From Phallusia mammillata (Eukaryota > Chordata > Ascidiacea > Phlebobranchia > Ascidiidae), in NCBI GenBank assembly GCA_003260075.1, contig QLIY01000663.1, positions 28,717-92,716 of the forward strand: a stretch of DNA of 64,000 nucleotides. The letters are read 5' to 3'. The stretch's first letter is position 1. Each line of letters starts with the position of its first letter. A program made the position numbers and the translations under genes. Below are positions 25,401 to 37,528 of this stretch, piece after piece. The notes beneath the pieces are model-generated. The model was not told where the DNA came from. It did no database searches and worked only from the letters and a program-made list of their open reading frames with translations.

Positions 25401-28400
25401 GATCACGAACTAGAAGATTCAATTTTCGAACACTTCAGTGTTGAAGGCGTTGACGTGTCAGACGCAGGTTGGTTGAGACAATTTACTGACGACAAAAAAG
25501 TTTACACAAAACTTCGCTAATCATCTACGCTTATATTTGCTACGCGATTGAAATATATATTTTTGTTTTTTATGTGCAGTGTGGGTAAATGGAACACAGT
25601 TTAATGAAAATAAATTCAGTTGTTTGGTTGAAACAAAATTGATGTGCAAATCATCTTTTTTTCCTTGACCAAAGTTGTTTCATTGTGTGCGATCATATGA
25701 AAAATCATTCACATAAAAAATATTGTTCAAAAAGTTTTGCCTCGTATTTTTTGCAAGCTTTTATGAAGCATGTTGGTTGTAATTTTAGAGCGACACCGCA
25801 CAACGAACGTTTTTTAATGACTTCCTAAAACACGATACTTTTTTGTTATAGTTTTTGGTAATTTTCTTAACGATCTTGGAATTGGAAGTGTCACTGATGC
25901 TGCTGCTGGAGAAGACGATCACGATCACGCAAGAAAAAGAAGGTCATTGGACGGTCATGTGATCGTGAAACGCCAGGCAGATGATCACGATCACGAAGAT
26001 GAACACGGACACGAGGAAGAAGAAAATCGGGTACCAAGAATCATATGATTTACATTTTCGAAAATTTTTTTTTGAAAAAAAAGCGTTTAAACTCAAAGCA
26101 CAAGGGACAAAAACACACAATTTCGGTACTGCTATTTCTGGAAGTTTTGGAATTTGGCCCTACTGGTTTTGATGTGTTTTGTTTTCCAAACGAACAAACA
26201 GTACAACAGGAGTGCCATAGTCTTTTAGAGTCGTGGTGTATTTACCAACCCTGATATTTTGAGGGACAGTCTAATTTGCAAACCCGCATAAAAATCAAAT
26301 GAGAAATATATTTTCACTTTAAACAACACCATAGTTTATTTATAATAAAGTGCAAACATTTGCCGACAAAAAGTTTGAATCATAAATTCTGAAAAAAATG
26401 TCCTAATTAGTCTTTTGCACGTTTAACAAAACCACCTTAAGTTCGATCTTAGTAAAAATGCAAAACCTACACTTCTCCTCTATACCCATTTATTTGTTAG
26501 TAACTGTTCTTATTCTTTCGTAGTGCTACAGTGGATCTCAGTTGAAGGCAATTTACGGTTTGAGCGGTAACCTTACACGTGACTCTCTATTGAGTATGTG
26601 TACAGCATTCGTTCAACAGATCATATCTGGATCTTGCAATGCCTCCGCAACGAATGCTACAACAGCCACTGATTCAAACTACACAGACAGCCAACGTACG
26701 TACTTGGGATATCACCTGGTTTGTCAAAAGTACACGTACAATTTATTTGTCCTCTATTGTGACTAGTAACAAAAACTGATAAAAACATAAATTTTAAAGT
26801 GCTTGAAATGACATGCGTGGGTCAGAGATTTTCGGTATTTTTTTCTTTTGTATTACAAAATGTAATCATAAGTTTGCTTGACAAGCAACATATTAGAAGT
26901 ATTACTGTTCTTTTTTACATTTTTCTCTGGTGTTTCTTGTGTCCACAAGACCACAATAAACATATGGCCTTGTATTACTCAGAAAAATAGTGAATATTTT
27001 AGGTTGCTAACAACAAAGTTGTAAGACATGACTATTTCTTGATGACGTACATCCTTCTGAAACGGAAACTTTTTGCTACGTTTTCTAAACTAAAAATGTA
27101 AAGCCAAAATTGCGTCAATGTCATGTTACGAAAATCATTCATCAGCATTTTGGAAATTTTCCTGGTCGTTCCACCAAAAGTTTGGATTTTCGAAAAAAGT
27201 ACACATATAGAAACACTAACGACTTGACAGCTCGTTTACGCTTTTGTATTCAATTTCCATTTATAATTACCAACAGGATATGGATATGGAACAGCGGCTG
27301 TCGCAGTGATTAGTCTCCTAGCTTTTGTGGGCATCCTGTTTTTCCCAGTACTCACTACATCATGGTTTAAACTGGTCATGCAGTTCTTCATCGCTCTTGG
27401 AGTTGGAACCTTGTCCGGTGACGCAATTCTTCACATTGTTCCGGAGGTAAAGAAATGGTGTTTTACACACCAACCTTATTATGTAGATTTTAATGTTCGT
27501 AAAAATTGCATTGTTAAGAACCTCCAGTCTTCTGGTGTGATAAATTATCGCAATGTTACTTAACTGACGATGGGCAATTTTTCAAAACGTTTTAGAATGA
27601 AATGTTTTGCTTATTGCGTCTATTTAGGTTTCTCCAGACCAAAGGTTTAAATGACATTTATATTTTGAAAATTTGGCTTAAAAAACAAAAGCCAATAAAA
27701 AAATTGTGTAACGCTGGTGCATTTTGTAAAATGCTGACCAAGCCCTTGTGTTGTAAAAAGACCTGAAAAATACAGTTTTAGTGTCAACATAATTGCTCAA
27801 ACGTGCTGTAGTGTCTCTCATCATATAACGCTCCATACTGCCATGTAGCTGCAGCATGTTTAGCCATTATCCACCAAGCGTGTCTTCCAAGTTTTTATGC
27901 AACGTTGCAAATCTATTTTTGACTTAATAAATAGTTCTGTGCAATTGTGTGGCCATTTTACCATCACCAAGCGAAATACTCTCAACTAAAGTTTTGTCTT
28001 ATAACAGATATTTTTTAAGCTTTTTTCTTTATAGATTGTAGGGTTGCACAGCCATGGGACTGGAGACGCCCACGACCATGAGAATGAGGATAGAAGTTAT
28101 GTATGGAAACTCCTGGTGGTTATTGCTGGCATTTGGTTCCTATTCATTTTTGAGAACCTTATCAAACTTCTTCTCGGCAAACAATATGTAAGTTAAAGTT
28201 TTGCCAAGTCCACCGTTAAAACAAAAGCTGCTATGCAGAAAGAAATTTTCACTGTGATTTTGTACTGGTTTCAAATTTGGGCAACCTTTTTGTTCACAGT
28301 GCACATAAATTTACTATTCAAAATATAAAATATAACTATACGCCTACTTTTCGACTTCTGAACTGAACCGTGTATAGTGTGTCAAAGTACACATGGAACC

Positions 28401-30336
28401 ACGTATAGCACTGTGGTAAAAAAGAAATAAGATTCTATACACACATTAAAATCCAGCAAGCATTTAGGAAATGTATTTTTTTCAGGGCCACCAACATAAT
28501 CATAGCGCCGTCGATCCCAACTGTCACGTGACAAGATTCGCTTCTTCAGAGGAATCCAGCGAAGACATTCCAAGTGATGTGCGTTAACTACTCCTCAACA
28601 GTCGTATGCATTTGTTTGTAGTACTGTATTCACTTTGATGTAAAAGCTCATAGAATTGACTCACCCAAGTAGCCTACTAATTGTTTTGTTGATTTAGATT
28701 GAAAAAGCCAAAAACGGAAAAAAGAAGGACCCGCCTGTCGGCTGGGGTAAGTCCTTATATTTGTTGCAAAAACAAATGTTTGGTTTATTAACGTATATGA
28801 AACAAACAAGCCACGCTTAACATTGTCATTTGACTTGTCACAAACAAAAACCACTAAGTGTAATATCCTTAACTGTTTTCTGTATCTTTGGTTCTCTTTG
28901 CGCGAAAATCTTAGTTATCAGTCGATAATGTATCAAAACATCTGCTTCTGTTTTACAGGGTTAAACACTGTTTGTATTATGGTCCTGGTTGGTGATATCT
29001 TGCATAACTTTGGTGATGGAATTGCGGTTGGTGCTGCTTTCAGTTCTTCCGTGGTGCAAGGTATTGGCACATCACTTGCTGTCTTCTGTCACGAACTGCC
29101 TCACGAATTCGGTAAGTGCCAAGCTTTTGTGGTTGGTTGAAAACAATATTTAATGGATTGAGAACCTACTGTCCTGTACAGTGTAGATTCCATGTTACTT
29201 AGCTAGCACCTATATTTAAATCTGAAAAACTATTGTAATTTTTTTCATACAGCTTTACTTTGTCCAAGCTTGTATGCGCAGCAAGGTCAATGCAAAAGAC
29301 GAAACAGTTCTTAGTCATTTTTTGCAGATAATATGTAATGTATACATATCGCTTTAACCACATCAGTATCTTATTAATAAGGCGATTATTTTTTGATTTG
29401 TAAAAAAAGTCAAAATTTTTGAAATAGATCAAAAATTTTCAAAATTGTGTACGAAGTTAAAATTTGTTTACAAAGTCGAAAGCTATATTTCAACTTTTTG
29501 TACAAGAATGCCTAATTTAATTACTTGAATTCTTCATCCGTTAGTTTGTCAAAAAAAGTTTTTTAATGTCAAAAATTTCAATTTGTAGGTCAAAATTTAT
29601 CTTTTTTAGGTCAAAAAAATAATCGCCCTACTATATTAAGTATAACTTTTTTGACATCCTAAATTTTTGCCGCAAAGTTTTTCAGTCTTTATTACCAAAC
29701 CATGGATCTTAAGTTAGTATGGCATCGTTTTTATACTTTTTCACTTTCGTTTTAGGCGACTTTGCTATTTATATGCGCAATGATTTGTCAAAGTGGAAGG
29801 CCTTACTTCTCAATTTTCTGGCCGCTTGCTGTGCATTTCTTGGTCTATATGTTGGTCTTGCTCTTTCCACAAACTCGGAAGTTCGCCAATGGCTTTTAGC
29901 TGTGGTTGCTGGAATGTTCTTGTACATTGCTTTCGTGAATGTGGTATGTTTTATTGTAAATAGATATTGGCAACTCCGTCTTTTGCAAGCTTTACAAGTA
30001 TAGTTTACACCTTTATGTGTTATAACAGCCTGCACTAGTTAAGACCATTTGTTTATTTTTACTTGTCCAAAATGTATTAACATTTAAAGCACATTAATTT
30101 CCCTTATCTGTCAAGTCATGTTTGTGTGTACTTTTATTGCTAAGTGTACGTGACTAAGTTTCCATTAATTTGTAACACAACTTGTGTTTGTTCAGCTTCA
30201 TGAAATGGTTGAAGAAGAAACCGGTTTCCCAGTGGCTCAGTTTATTTTCCAGAACGTCGGTTTGCTTTTGGGTTGGGCCATTCTACTTATTCTCTCCCTG
30301 TACGAAGATCAATTGATTACCAGCATATCAGCCTGA
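20824..30336 (+). CDS. SLC39A4-like: ZIP zinc transporter, LIV-1 subfamily, ZIP4/ZIP12-like
   Basis: Members of this family move zinc into the cytosol across the plasma or a vesicle membrane. I read 14 exons: 20824-20896, 22662-22867, 22942-23077, 24281-24387, 25299-25467, 25852-26030, 26524-26695, 27277-27446, 28035-28187, 28486-28578, 28698-28746, 28959-29111, 29756-29943 and 30196-30336 (TGA). Phases agree throughout and give 662 residues, close to ZIP4. Residues 1-24 form a signal peptide. The long ectodomain has acidic, histidine-rich blocks in exons two and six. Membrane helices start near residue 352. HNFGDG (518-523) and HELPHE (547-552) are the metal-site motifs of helices four and five; the first His of HELPHE is kept, unlike the Glu of ZIP8/ZIP14. 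His-rich loops ([20 protein letters not shown]) lie between helices. The equivalent of the LIV-1 PAL motif reads TAF (317-319). The second copy of exon one (21966-22038) could serve equally well. The exon 10 donor (GTGCGT) is the least certain border. Confidence 0.9.
21966..22038 (+). other. Second copy of ZIP exon 1 (signal peptide exon)
   Basis: This copy encodes the same 24 residues as 20824-20896 and has the same GTAAGTAA donor. Either copy splices in phase to exon two. I regard it as the second allele of the same exon. Confidence 0.8.
23541..23916. mobile_element. Miniature element rich in CCCGGGA words, in ZIP intron 3
   Basis: The left end GGGTTCTTCTATTTCCCGG and right end CCGGGAGGAACCCC are inverse of each other. 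TAGAAT flanks both sides (23535-23540 and 23917-23922). Related sequence occurs near 46440-46620 and 47140-47545. The exact ends are uncertain. Confidence 0.6.
24595..24687. mobile_element. 93-bp hAT-type MITE with perfect 8-bp target duplication, in ZIP intron 4
   Basis: The ends are CAGTTGTCGGCAACC and GGTTGCTGACCTCTG. CTTTAAAC lies directly on both sides (24587-24594 and 24688-24695). A related right end occurs near 11760. Confidence 0.88.
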
Positions 30337-31733
30337 CAACAGCACAGCCTAAACTGTAGACCTAAAGATGCAGCAAATATACGTATGATGTTTTTGTGTC
30401 TTAAATAACAGTTAGACCTGCAAGAAATAAGTAGGTCTTGTTAACGTCGTGATTGGGTCGTAATTCTTTGTTGCTTTTTTTAAGAAAGCAAATTGGTACG
30501 GCAATCTTGTCTTTAAATGTTTGCAAATTTGGCTGATGCCTACAATTGTTGCCTGGTATACGTATCGTCCTATATTGATTTCCCATCGCATTTTTTTTAT
30601 TTTTTATATCTTTTCATGCTTTTCACAAACGTGCCACCGTACAATAATGGACCCACTGGCCAAACGATTTAAAAAAAAGTATTTGTCATGTTTTTAAAAG
30701 TAGGTCAGATGCAGAAAATTTGTTCTGTGTTCTATGTGACGGAGGGCTGCGAGGTATTTCGTATGCGCCCTTTTATCGACCATTTTTACAATCTCCTACA
30801 TTTTTGTTTGTGTCAATTTTTTCTGTTCTTCTTTTTGAATCCTGTCCTTTGTATCAACTCCTGTTTTGCACTTAATGGTGGTTGGTGTTGACCAACAAAA
30901 ACTTTTTTCACCTTCATTTGTTTCCAGCAGGTTGAAATTTGGTTGGATAGGATGAGAGAGAGGGTTACAGATTATCCAATTTCAAAAAACAACCTTTTCT
31001 ATTAATCCATCAAATTTGTAAATATTCTTTGCTTAATCACGCATTTGTGCTTTATTTATATGCCATATAGATTTTCTAAAACACTGTATTGTAACCTTGC
31101 TACACTGGTTTTACTATTCTGATAACAATCTTCTTTCGTTGTGCCTGTACAGTCGGTTATGTATTTTCTTCGCTGTAGCATGTTTTATGTCTGCCAAAAA
31201 TTAAATCTTTGAAAACACTTCGTTAATACTTACATGTGTGCAAAGTGAAAATGCTTATTTGTAGGGATGTAGCGAATATTCAATTTGCCGATCCGACTGT
31301 AATGAACCGAAACTAAATCCTTGTGAAATGGCCAATTCGGTCGAACACATCACTACTTCAATTGGTTGCTATTCGGCCGAAACGGACGCTACAAACACAA
31401 ATTTAAAGCGTATATATTTTTCGCTTAATGAAGTGACACACAACCTTTACTAAGATCGCGAAAGTTTTTATGACTTTTAAAACAATGTAGTATTCCCAAT
31501 GCACTCTAGACACTGACAGGTATGCAACCTTGCATGGTGAGTGGTGACTCACGTTTGGTTGACCAATGTTTCTTCTTAAAAGTGTTTGGCCTATCTGCAA
31601 GGGTTTTAAGCATCGAATGACAATTTTGATGCAAATGTGTCAAAATTCGGGTTTAAATTGTGGCCAATGTTTTTCATCAAAGGGAACAAAACCGACCTGA
31701 AAAGCTCAACCGACATTCATTTGTACATAATTA
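30337..31733. other. ZIP 3' flank and intergenic sequence
   Basis: The ZIP 3' untranslated region should start here, but I cannot place a clear polyadenylation signal. Near 31265-31400 there is sequence of the style GGGATGTAGCGAATATTC, which may be an old transposon end. No gene is recognised. Confidence 0.4.
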
Positions 31734-31833
31734 ATTAAAAAATATTATCACAGATATTTATTTTAAATTTGTTGTTATTTTGCGCATATTTTGGCATTCG
31801 TCTACACAAGCAAATAAATGACAGTTGACAAAC

Positions 31834-32240
31834 CTTTGCCTTTGGTCGATTTTGAAACAGATCATTCATTTTGTCGTAGTATTCCCAATCAGAGCTAGAT
31901 ACTCCAGACTGACTCAAATTCATTTCAATTTGGCTGTAACTTTTTTTAAATTTTTTCCATTTTTCTCGAATCTGCTCCCTAAACATAGGAGAACCATTGC
32001 TGACAATTGTAATGTATTGGAATATTGCTTTTCAGACAAGGTTTGTGTTCATAGAAAAAAACAACTTTGCACATTTTTGAGAAACCCAACAACTATTTCC
32101 TGAAAAATGGTTTTATTGCGTTGTCTCCAACCATCAATCTTCTCTAAAACCTTCCTTTCTAAAACCAAATCCAATAGTAAATGAATATCACTCGCACACC
32201 ACGTTGCCCTCTTCTGCCTGTCAGCTGCTATTTCAGACAT
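31834..32240 (-). CDS. Myb/SANT-like DNA-binding domain fragment
   Basis: On the minus strand an open segment from ATG at 32240 reads MSEIAADRQKRATWCASDIH and continues through LDLVLERKVLEKIDGWRQRNKTIFQEI. A second segment, 31978-31834, with a good acceptor and a GTTTGT donor, reads EQIREKWKKFKKSYSQIEMN and ends at YDKMNDLFQNRP. Together they match the Myb/SANT-like (Myb_DNA-bind_4 type) trihelix pattern W..E....L......NR..F.EI....EQ.R.K...LK..Y...W.....M...L..RP. I could not fix the donor of the first segment, and no further exon was recognised, so this may be a gene start, a transposon-linked DNA-binding protein or a remnant. Confidence 0.5.
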
Positions 32241-32764
32241 ATTTTTGACTCTAAAAATGTTACTTTCAAAAACTGAAACCAAACGCTGGTACATTTATTA
32301 TTTACACTTAACTATTTCCTACTTCCTACAACTAAACACACCAAAATGCTGACAACTGCCCATAACCCGACTTGCAAGCGCGTAACCTACCTCCAACGGG
32401 CGGGTTATCTTCGCCGCGTTTTAGCCCGCAAAAATCAGTCAACCGTAGCGACAAAAATCATACGTCACGTTTAGCGCGTTAATTTAGCGAGTTAACCCGC
32501 TAGAATTGTCCATGTAAAGAGGCTTATAGCAATGCCAGCACGATATTCCTGGCACCCGTACATAACAGCTTGGCGCCGCTAGAGGCAAGAAATCTTTCAC
32601 TAGGCATTATAAGCCTATAGAATTGCAAGACTTGTAGAGATGGAACAACAAGTTTCTCATTAATGTTGACATATAATAAAATCTGTAACCCAGTTTGTTT
32701 TCTTTCCGAATTATAAGCTTATGTATGACCCATTTAATGAAAAAGATTCGCCATCGCTGCCATA

Positions 32765-32856
32765 GGGCAAGGGTGGGCAACCTATCCGGCCCTTCAGCAA
32801 CTTTTAAACAGCCCGCGACCGCACTTAAGTTCGTATTTCGGGTTGACGAGCCATGC
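32765..32856. repeat. Second copy of the hAT-like element seen at 4198-4311
   Basis: GGGCAAGGGTGGGCAACC and the downstream GCCACGAAGC..ATGCGTACTGGGATC stretch match the 4190-4340 region. It is shorter and more decayed. Confidence 0.5.
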
Positions 32857-32886
32857 CACGAAGCGATGCGTACTGGGATCCGTGTG

Positions 32887-33486
32887 CAACAAATCAAGCG
32901 CCTATGCACCGTCATACCACGAAACGCAAGTGGCCTAGCCATCATTTTCGAAGCGTGCAGTGAAAAGCAGCTAAATCTTACCCTGGCTACATGTTGATAT
33001 CACGCTTTGTCCGTAAACTTTAGTGGACTTGCCATAAAGTGGCATATGTCATATGTATAATCCCAGTGCTAAGTCAGATTGAGTCACCAATTTGCTTCGT
33101 TTGTTCGGTTTCCTAATGAGCGGTAATTACGTTAGTCGGGTCAGCAAAGAAGATCAAATTGTAGACTTGTCCATTGTTGGATGAATCACCTTTTCAGTGT
33201 CAACAAGTAAAAACAGTGTAGTTAAAACAACAACATGATAAAGAATAAAAAGCAGGCTACTAACAGAACTTTGCTGTTTACATAACCCTGTTTAATGTTT
33301 CAGAAGAAAAGCATGCGCGTGCGCTGCATAAGCTTAACATCCGGGAAATTCCGTATCATTTCAACACGTCTACATTAGTTGGATGTTTGCAATTTATTAA
33401 CGTGAAGTTAGAGACGAAAAGTTTTGTTTTGTATTAGGCTACTCCAGGAATAGAAGCATCTGGCTGTAGGCTACACTTGAAGGGGA
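32887..33486. other. 5' flank of array gene 1
   Basis: This is intergenic sequence before the first LCCL/FReD gene. Only the last bases before the ATG (ACTTGAAGGGGAATGAATTC) resemble the flank of gene 3 (ACTTGGACGGGAATGAATTC). No other feature is seen. Confidence 0.4.
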
Positions 33487-35815
33487 ATGAATTCATTAAA
33501 AACTATTGCCTTGGTCTTGACATTCGTATCTGACTTTATCACGATTATAATGGGGCATTCAGGTAACGTACACTAACCACCTGATGTATTTTATATATGT
33601 ACTGTGTTGTTACAACTGCTGGTAAAAAGGGCGGAACGATTGGTCGTTCTTGCAATGAAATTGCTGCTGGTTGAACTTACCACAAGCTTTTTACAGTTAC
33701 GTGCACGACTCGGTTTGCCGACTTGAAGCACTCGATCACGAGCCTGATATGTCCGGCCAATTGCTGGGAAGAAAATCCGTCATTGTGTGGAAATGGGGTC
33801 TACACAAGCGGCCCAATATGTCTTGCAGCAATGCACGACCAACAGATTGACAGTAAATGATACTGCATGTGTGTGTTAAAAAAACAAGCCCGACGCAAAT
33901 GAATATTACTTTAGATTCCGGTGGACTTGTTCAGGTTTTTCGCAATCCGGGCCGAGGAGCTCATTTGTACGGAAAACAAAGAAATGGCGTTCAAACTCAA
34001 ACCTGCTCTGCGGGCAAATACTCGTACACATTTTCAAGTAAGAATATGTTAAACTGACATAGTGTTTTTACGACCCTATAAGTAAATAATGTTTTAGTGA
34101 CTTGTGAAACAACTGGCGAATGTGAATTACCGATTACCCATGTCTACTGTCCGGCGAATTGCAAAGCTGCTTCCTACACGTACACGAGTGGAAAATATTT
34201 CTCCAACAGCTCTGTTTGCGCTGCTGCTAGAAAAGAAAGGAAGGTTTCGTGTACGTGAAATAGCCAAGTAATAAAACTATAAAATTATATATTCAAGCTC
34301 TAAAACTTTATTTTTTTAGCCGCTGGTGGAAAAGTGGTTATCTACTCTCTGAAGGCAAAACCATACAACAATTCGTCAACAAACAATACCAAGTGGTTTT
34401 CGTTTGAAGGTAAAATCACCAGGGTAACATCAAAACTAGCATTAAAACGGACGTGTACGTCGCTCTCTGGTTGGTACCGGCAGCTGCTTTGAGGCATTTG
34501 ATTAGAGGTCCTCAATTGTGCTTAATCTTCACGCTTTTGTCATGTCGTCGTTTGCGTTTTTTACCCTTTTGAGTTTTGCTCATCGCGGTTTTAAGTTTTT
34601 TTTCTACTTTTGCAGTGTCATTACCTTAATAAAGGCGACCTGAAATGGACGTTAAAACGTCGGGTGAAACAAAACATTTGCCCGAAAAGCATTATTTAGG
34701 GGGTGATATACTACGCCTGGCACCAAGAGTGTATATGCAGTTTCATCGGCTAAATACAGCCATGATAGGCATAGCTGTTATTAGGTTAAAATTTTTGTTA
34801 AAAAAACCGTACAGAGTATTATAGTAATAGTCCCGTTTTGTTTTGATTCCAGACTTCAATGTTTGTTTGTTATTCAACCCATGCGCACTTCCCGGCGCTT
34901 GTGTGAACCTGCTTGCCGATTTTGCCTGCCAATGTCCCGCAAGATACACAGGAAAATACTGTGAAACTGGCAAGTCGAATTCAATACTGTTTAGCAGCGA
35001 CAAAGAGGCCGGTAACTCATGACACGCGTGGTATTATTCTTAGCCCGTTATGATAAGTAAAAATCGCCCCTACAATGAATCTGCCTTTATTATAATTGGA
35101 TTTTTAAATTAGCTGTCACAAACCAAAATTATACACCAAAAATGTTGGCCCACCACAGCATAATTATTTGCCACAACAAAGAGCATCACGATTTTATCAA
35201 ATCACCAACTATCGTTTTTGAAACTTATACTTGACCTAAATAATGTGTTTAAAGTAACTATGGTCTGTAAATGTTTTGATTAAACTTAGATTTTGCTCGA
35301 AAAAGTTGTTTTTTATTTCTTCTGCTCAGTTTTTCCCAATTTGTTACAACTAAATACCTTCAAAAGTTTCACCTTTTTGACTTAAATTTATAATTTCACT
35401 AAATTTATTGTTTTATATATTGCCAAAAATTGACATCACCAAAATAACTAGAAAAAGCTTATTTGATATTTTACCTTCAAGAAATGAAATGCTGGGATGG
35501 AAATTATAGTGGAACTTATAACGCGGGAGGAAAATTATTGTTGTGTGTCCAAGGTTGGCTGGTAAGTGTAATTTGAAAAATCCCATCTGTCAATTTCAAT
35601 TGGGTAATATTGTTTTGACTCAGGTAATACAGCGACGTGCCACAGGGCAAGTGGATTTTAATAAAACATGGACAGAGTACAAACAGGGATTTGGATCTAC
35701 GCCCAATGAGTTTTGGCTCGGTAGGTTATTTGAACAAATCGCGACAAAAACTACAACAACAACACGAATCAACAACACCAACACGAACAATAACAGCAAC
35801 AACACGAATCTGGCT

Positions 35816-35866
<51 letters not shown>

Positions 35867-37041
35867 CATTTGAAACATCGCGACAACAACACACTCAACA
35901 ACAGCAACAAGACCAACCGTTTGCAGGGCCCAAGTACAAAAAATGTTTTTTTTTCCACATTGAAGTGTCTGTCTGTATTTGATTTAATTTACAGTGGCGA
36001 TAAGACAATTACCTATGAATCACATTTGTGATAGGGGGTGTGCAATCCCAACTGCTTTAAAACCTGGTTGGTTCAAATAATACTCGAAATTTTGTCTGTC
36101 CATCATACTAAACATAGCTGACAACATGCCAAAGATATTCGCAAATCACCAGCAAAAGATCAAAAAGATTGATTTTGCCAATAGAGTGCGGTACAGGTAA
36201 CCAATCTTTTTTGTGTGCAGGATTAGAAGCGATCCACCGAGTGACTAAGACAAAACCTTGCCGAATTAGATTTAACTTGACTGATTATGCGTCCAAGTTT
36301 GTGCAAGCAACATACAAGTAAAATCAATACCCATAATTTTTGTTCCAAATTCTTTTTTATAAAAGATTGTAACAACAGGCTTAATTCCTTTATATTTATA
36401 GTGTGTAACATGAAGTATAAAGTATCGTTGAATTATTTGACAGAAATCGTCATTAAAAAGCAATTGTCACATTACATCAAGCAAACATAAGGCGTTTTAT
36501 TGAATCAAGCTAGTCACCGAAGCACTTTTGTATAAGACAAGTCACAGGGAAATTAAAAACTACGACAGGTGCTTACAACGCCACAGCAGGCTATAATTTT
36601 AGCCTATACATTGTTGCATAGAGATATGCTTGGGAGATTTGTCTAATTGTGATGTGCTGTGTGTTTTGTTTTTCCGGTCTGTATGAACTTGTTTGCAACA
36701 CATATTAAGCAGTAGTGAAATTTTTGCAGCAATTTTCGGATTGGTTCGGAGACCGACAATTACCGTTTGAACATTTCGGGGTATGTAACGTCATCCACTG
36801 CTCCCGATGCGATGTTTCATACAAACAGGGTTAATTTATATCCGAATGGACATCACAACGGAATGCAATTTAGCACTTACGACAATGACAACGATATCGG
36901 GTGAGTGTTGTTTGGTTGCTGCAACCTGAAGTGGTAATTCAATTCAGATGATTATTGACAAAGTAAGCATGTCGTAGGGTTTCAATGCAAGGGATAGCAA
37001 CAGGATAGAGACAAGTTTTCAGTGAAGTCGTAAGACTTAAG

Positions 37042-37129
<88 letters not shown>

Positions 37130-37528
37130 TTAAGGTTGGTTAGGTCTATTCTATTTAAGCAATTACAGAAGGGGGTGTTGCCTCTTTTAAGTGTTGCCTT
37201 TACCATCTGTTTGTTTTATTCCAATTCCCTTGATCGTCACACTTTTCTAGTATCTAAGTTTTGCTCGCCGCTATTTTTTTGAGGAAGATACACCCGTGTC
37301 ACCTACTATTAAACTTACTGATATCTAACCATGCCAATGTTTTCACCTAACAGAGGGGCCAATTGTGCCAGCAGCCGGGGTGGTGGCTGGTGGTACGGTC
37401 AGTGCGACTGGACGAACCTCAATGCTCTGTGGGGCAACACGTGGTCTTACATTAAGTGGTATGCAGGCGGTCCTGTTTCAAACAAAAAGGCGTTCAGCGC
37501 TGTTTCCATGGAAGTCCGGTGTGACTAA
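33487..37528 (+). CDS. Array gene 1: secreted LCCL-LCCL-EGF-fibrinogen-related protein, intact
   Basis: There are eleven exons: 33487-33562, 33697-33852, 33915-34037, 34098-34250, 34320-34409, 34853-34969, 35482-35561, 35624-35720, 36221-36317, 36730-36900 and 37354-37528 (TAA). Phases agree and give 444 residues. Residues 1-25 are a signal peptide (type A leader, [13 protein letters not shown]). LCCL one covers about 26-118 ([31 protein letters not shown]). LCCL two covers about 119-199. An EGF repeat lies at 200-238. A fibrinogen-related domain fills 240-444, with a calcium-site style DNDND and GGGWWYGQC. The EGF exon ends at a GC donor (GCAAGT) where genes 2 and 3 have GTAAGT. Exon four uses the GTACGT donor at 34251, which keeps phase. 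FReD proteins commonly bind carbohydrates or acetylated groups; the ligand here is unknown. Filler runs at 35818-35864 and 37042-37129 lie in introns only. Confidence 0.9.
35818..35864. other. C47 run, probable gap filler in an intron of gene 1
   Basis: Forty-seven C in a row lie between CAA/CAG-rich stretches. By analogy with the runs that replace exon bases elsewhere, I treat it as filler. Proline-rich frames through it should be ignored. Confidence 0.75.
37042..37129. other. C88 run, probable gap filler in the last intron of gene 1
   Basis: Eighty-eight C in a row; glycine-rich frames through it are not real. Confidence 0.8.

Noticed and set aside
35543-36031. Polyproline protein of 162 codons and similar glycine- or proline-rich frames at 36982, 50517 and 50600
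   Set aside because: They are translations of C47, C88 and G74 filler runs in introns of genes 1 and 3.
37042-37129. Long G/C runs as real G-quadruplex regulators
   Set aside because: The same kind of run replaces known exon bases at 40910 and 59745, so filler is the better explanation.
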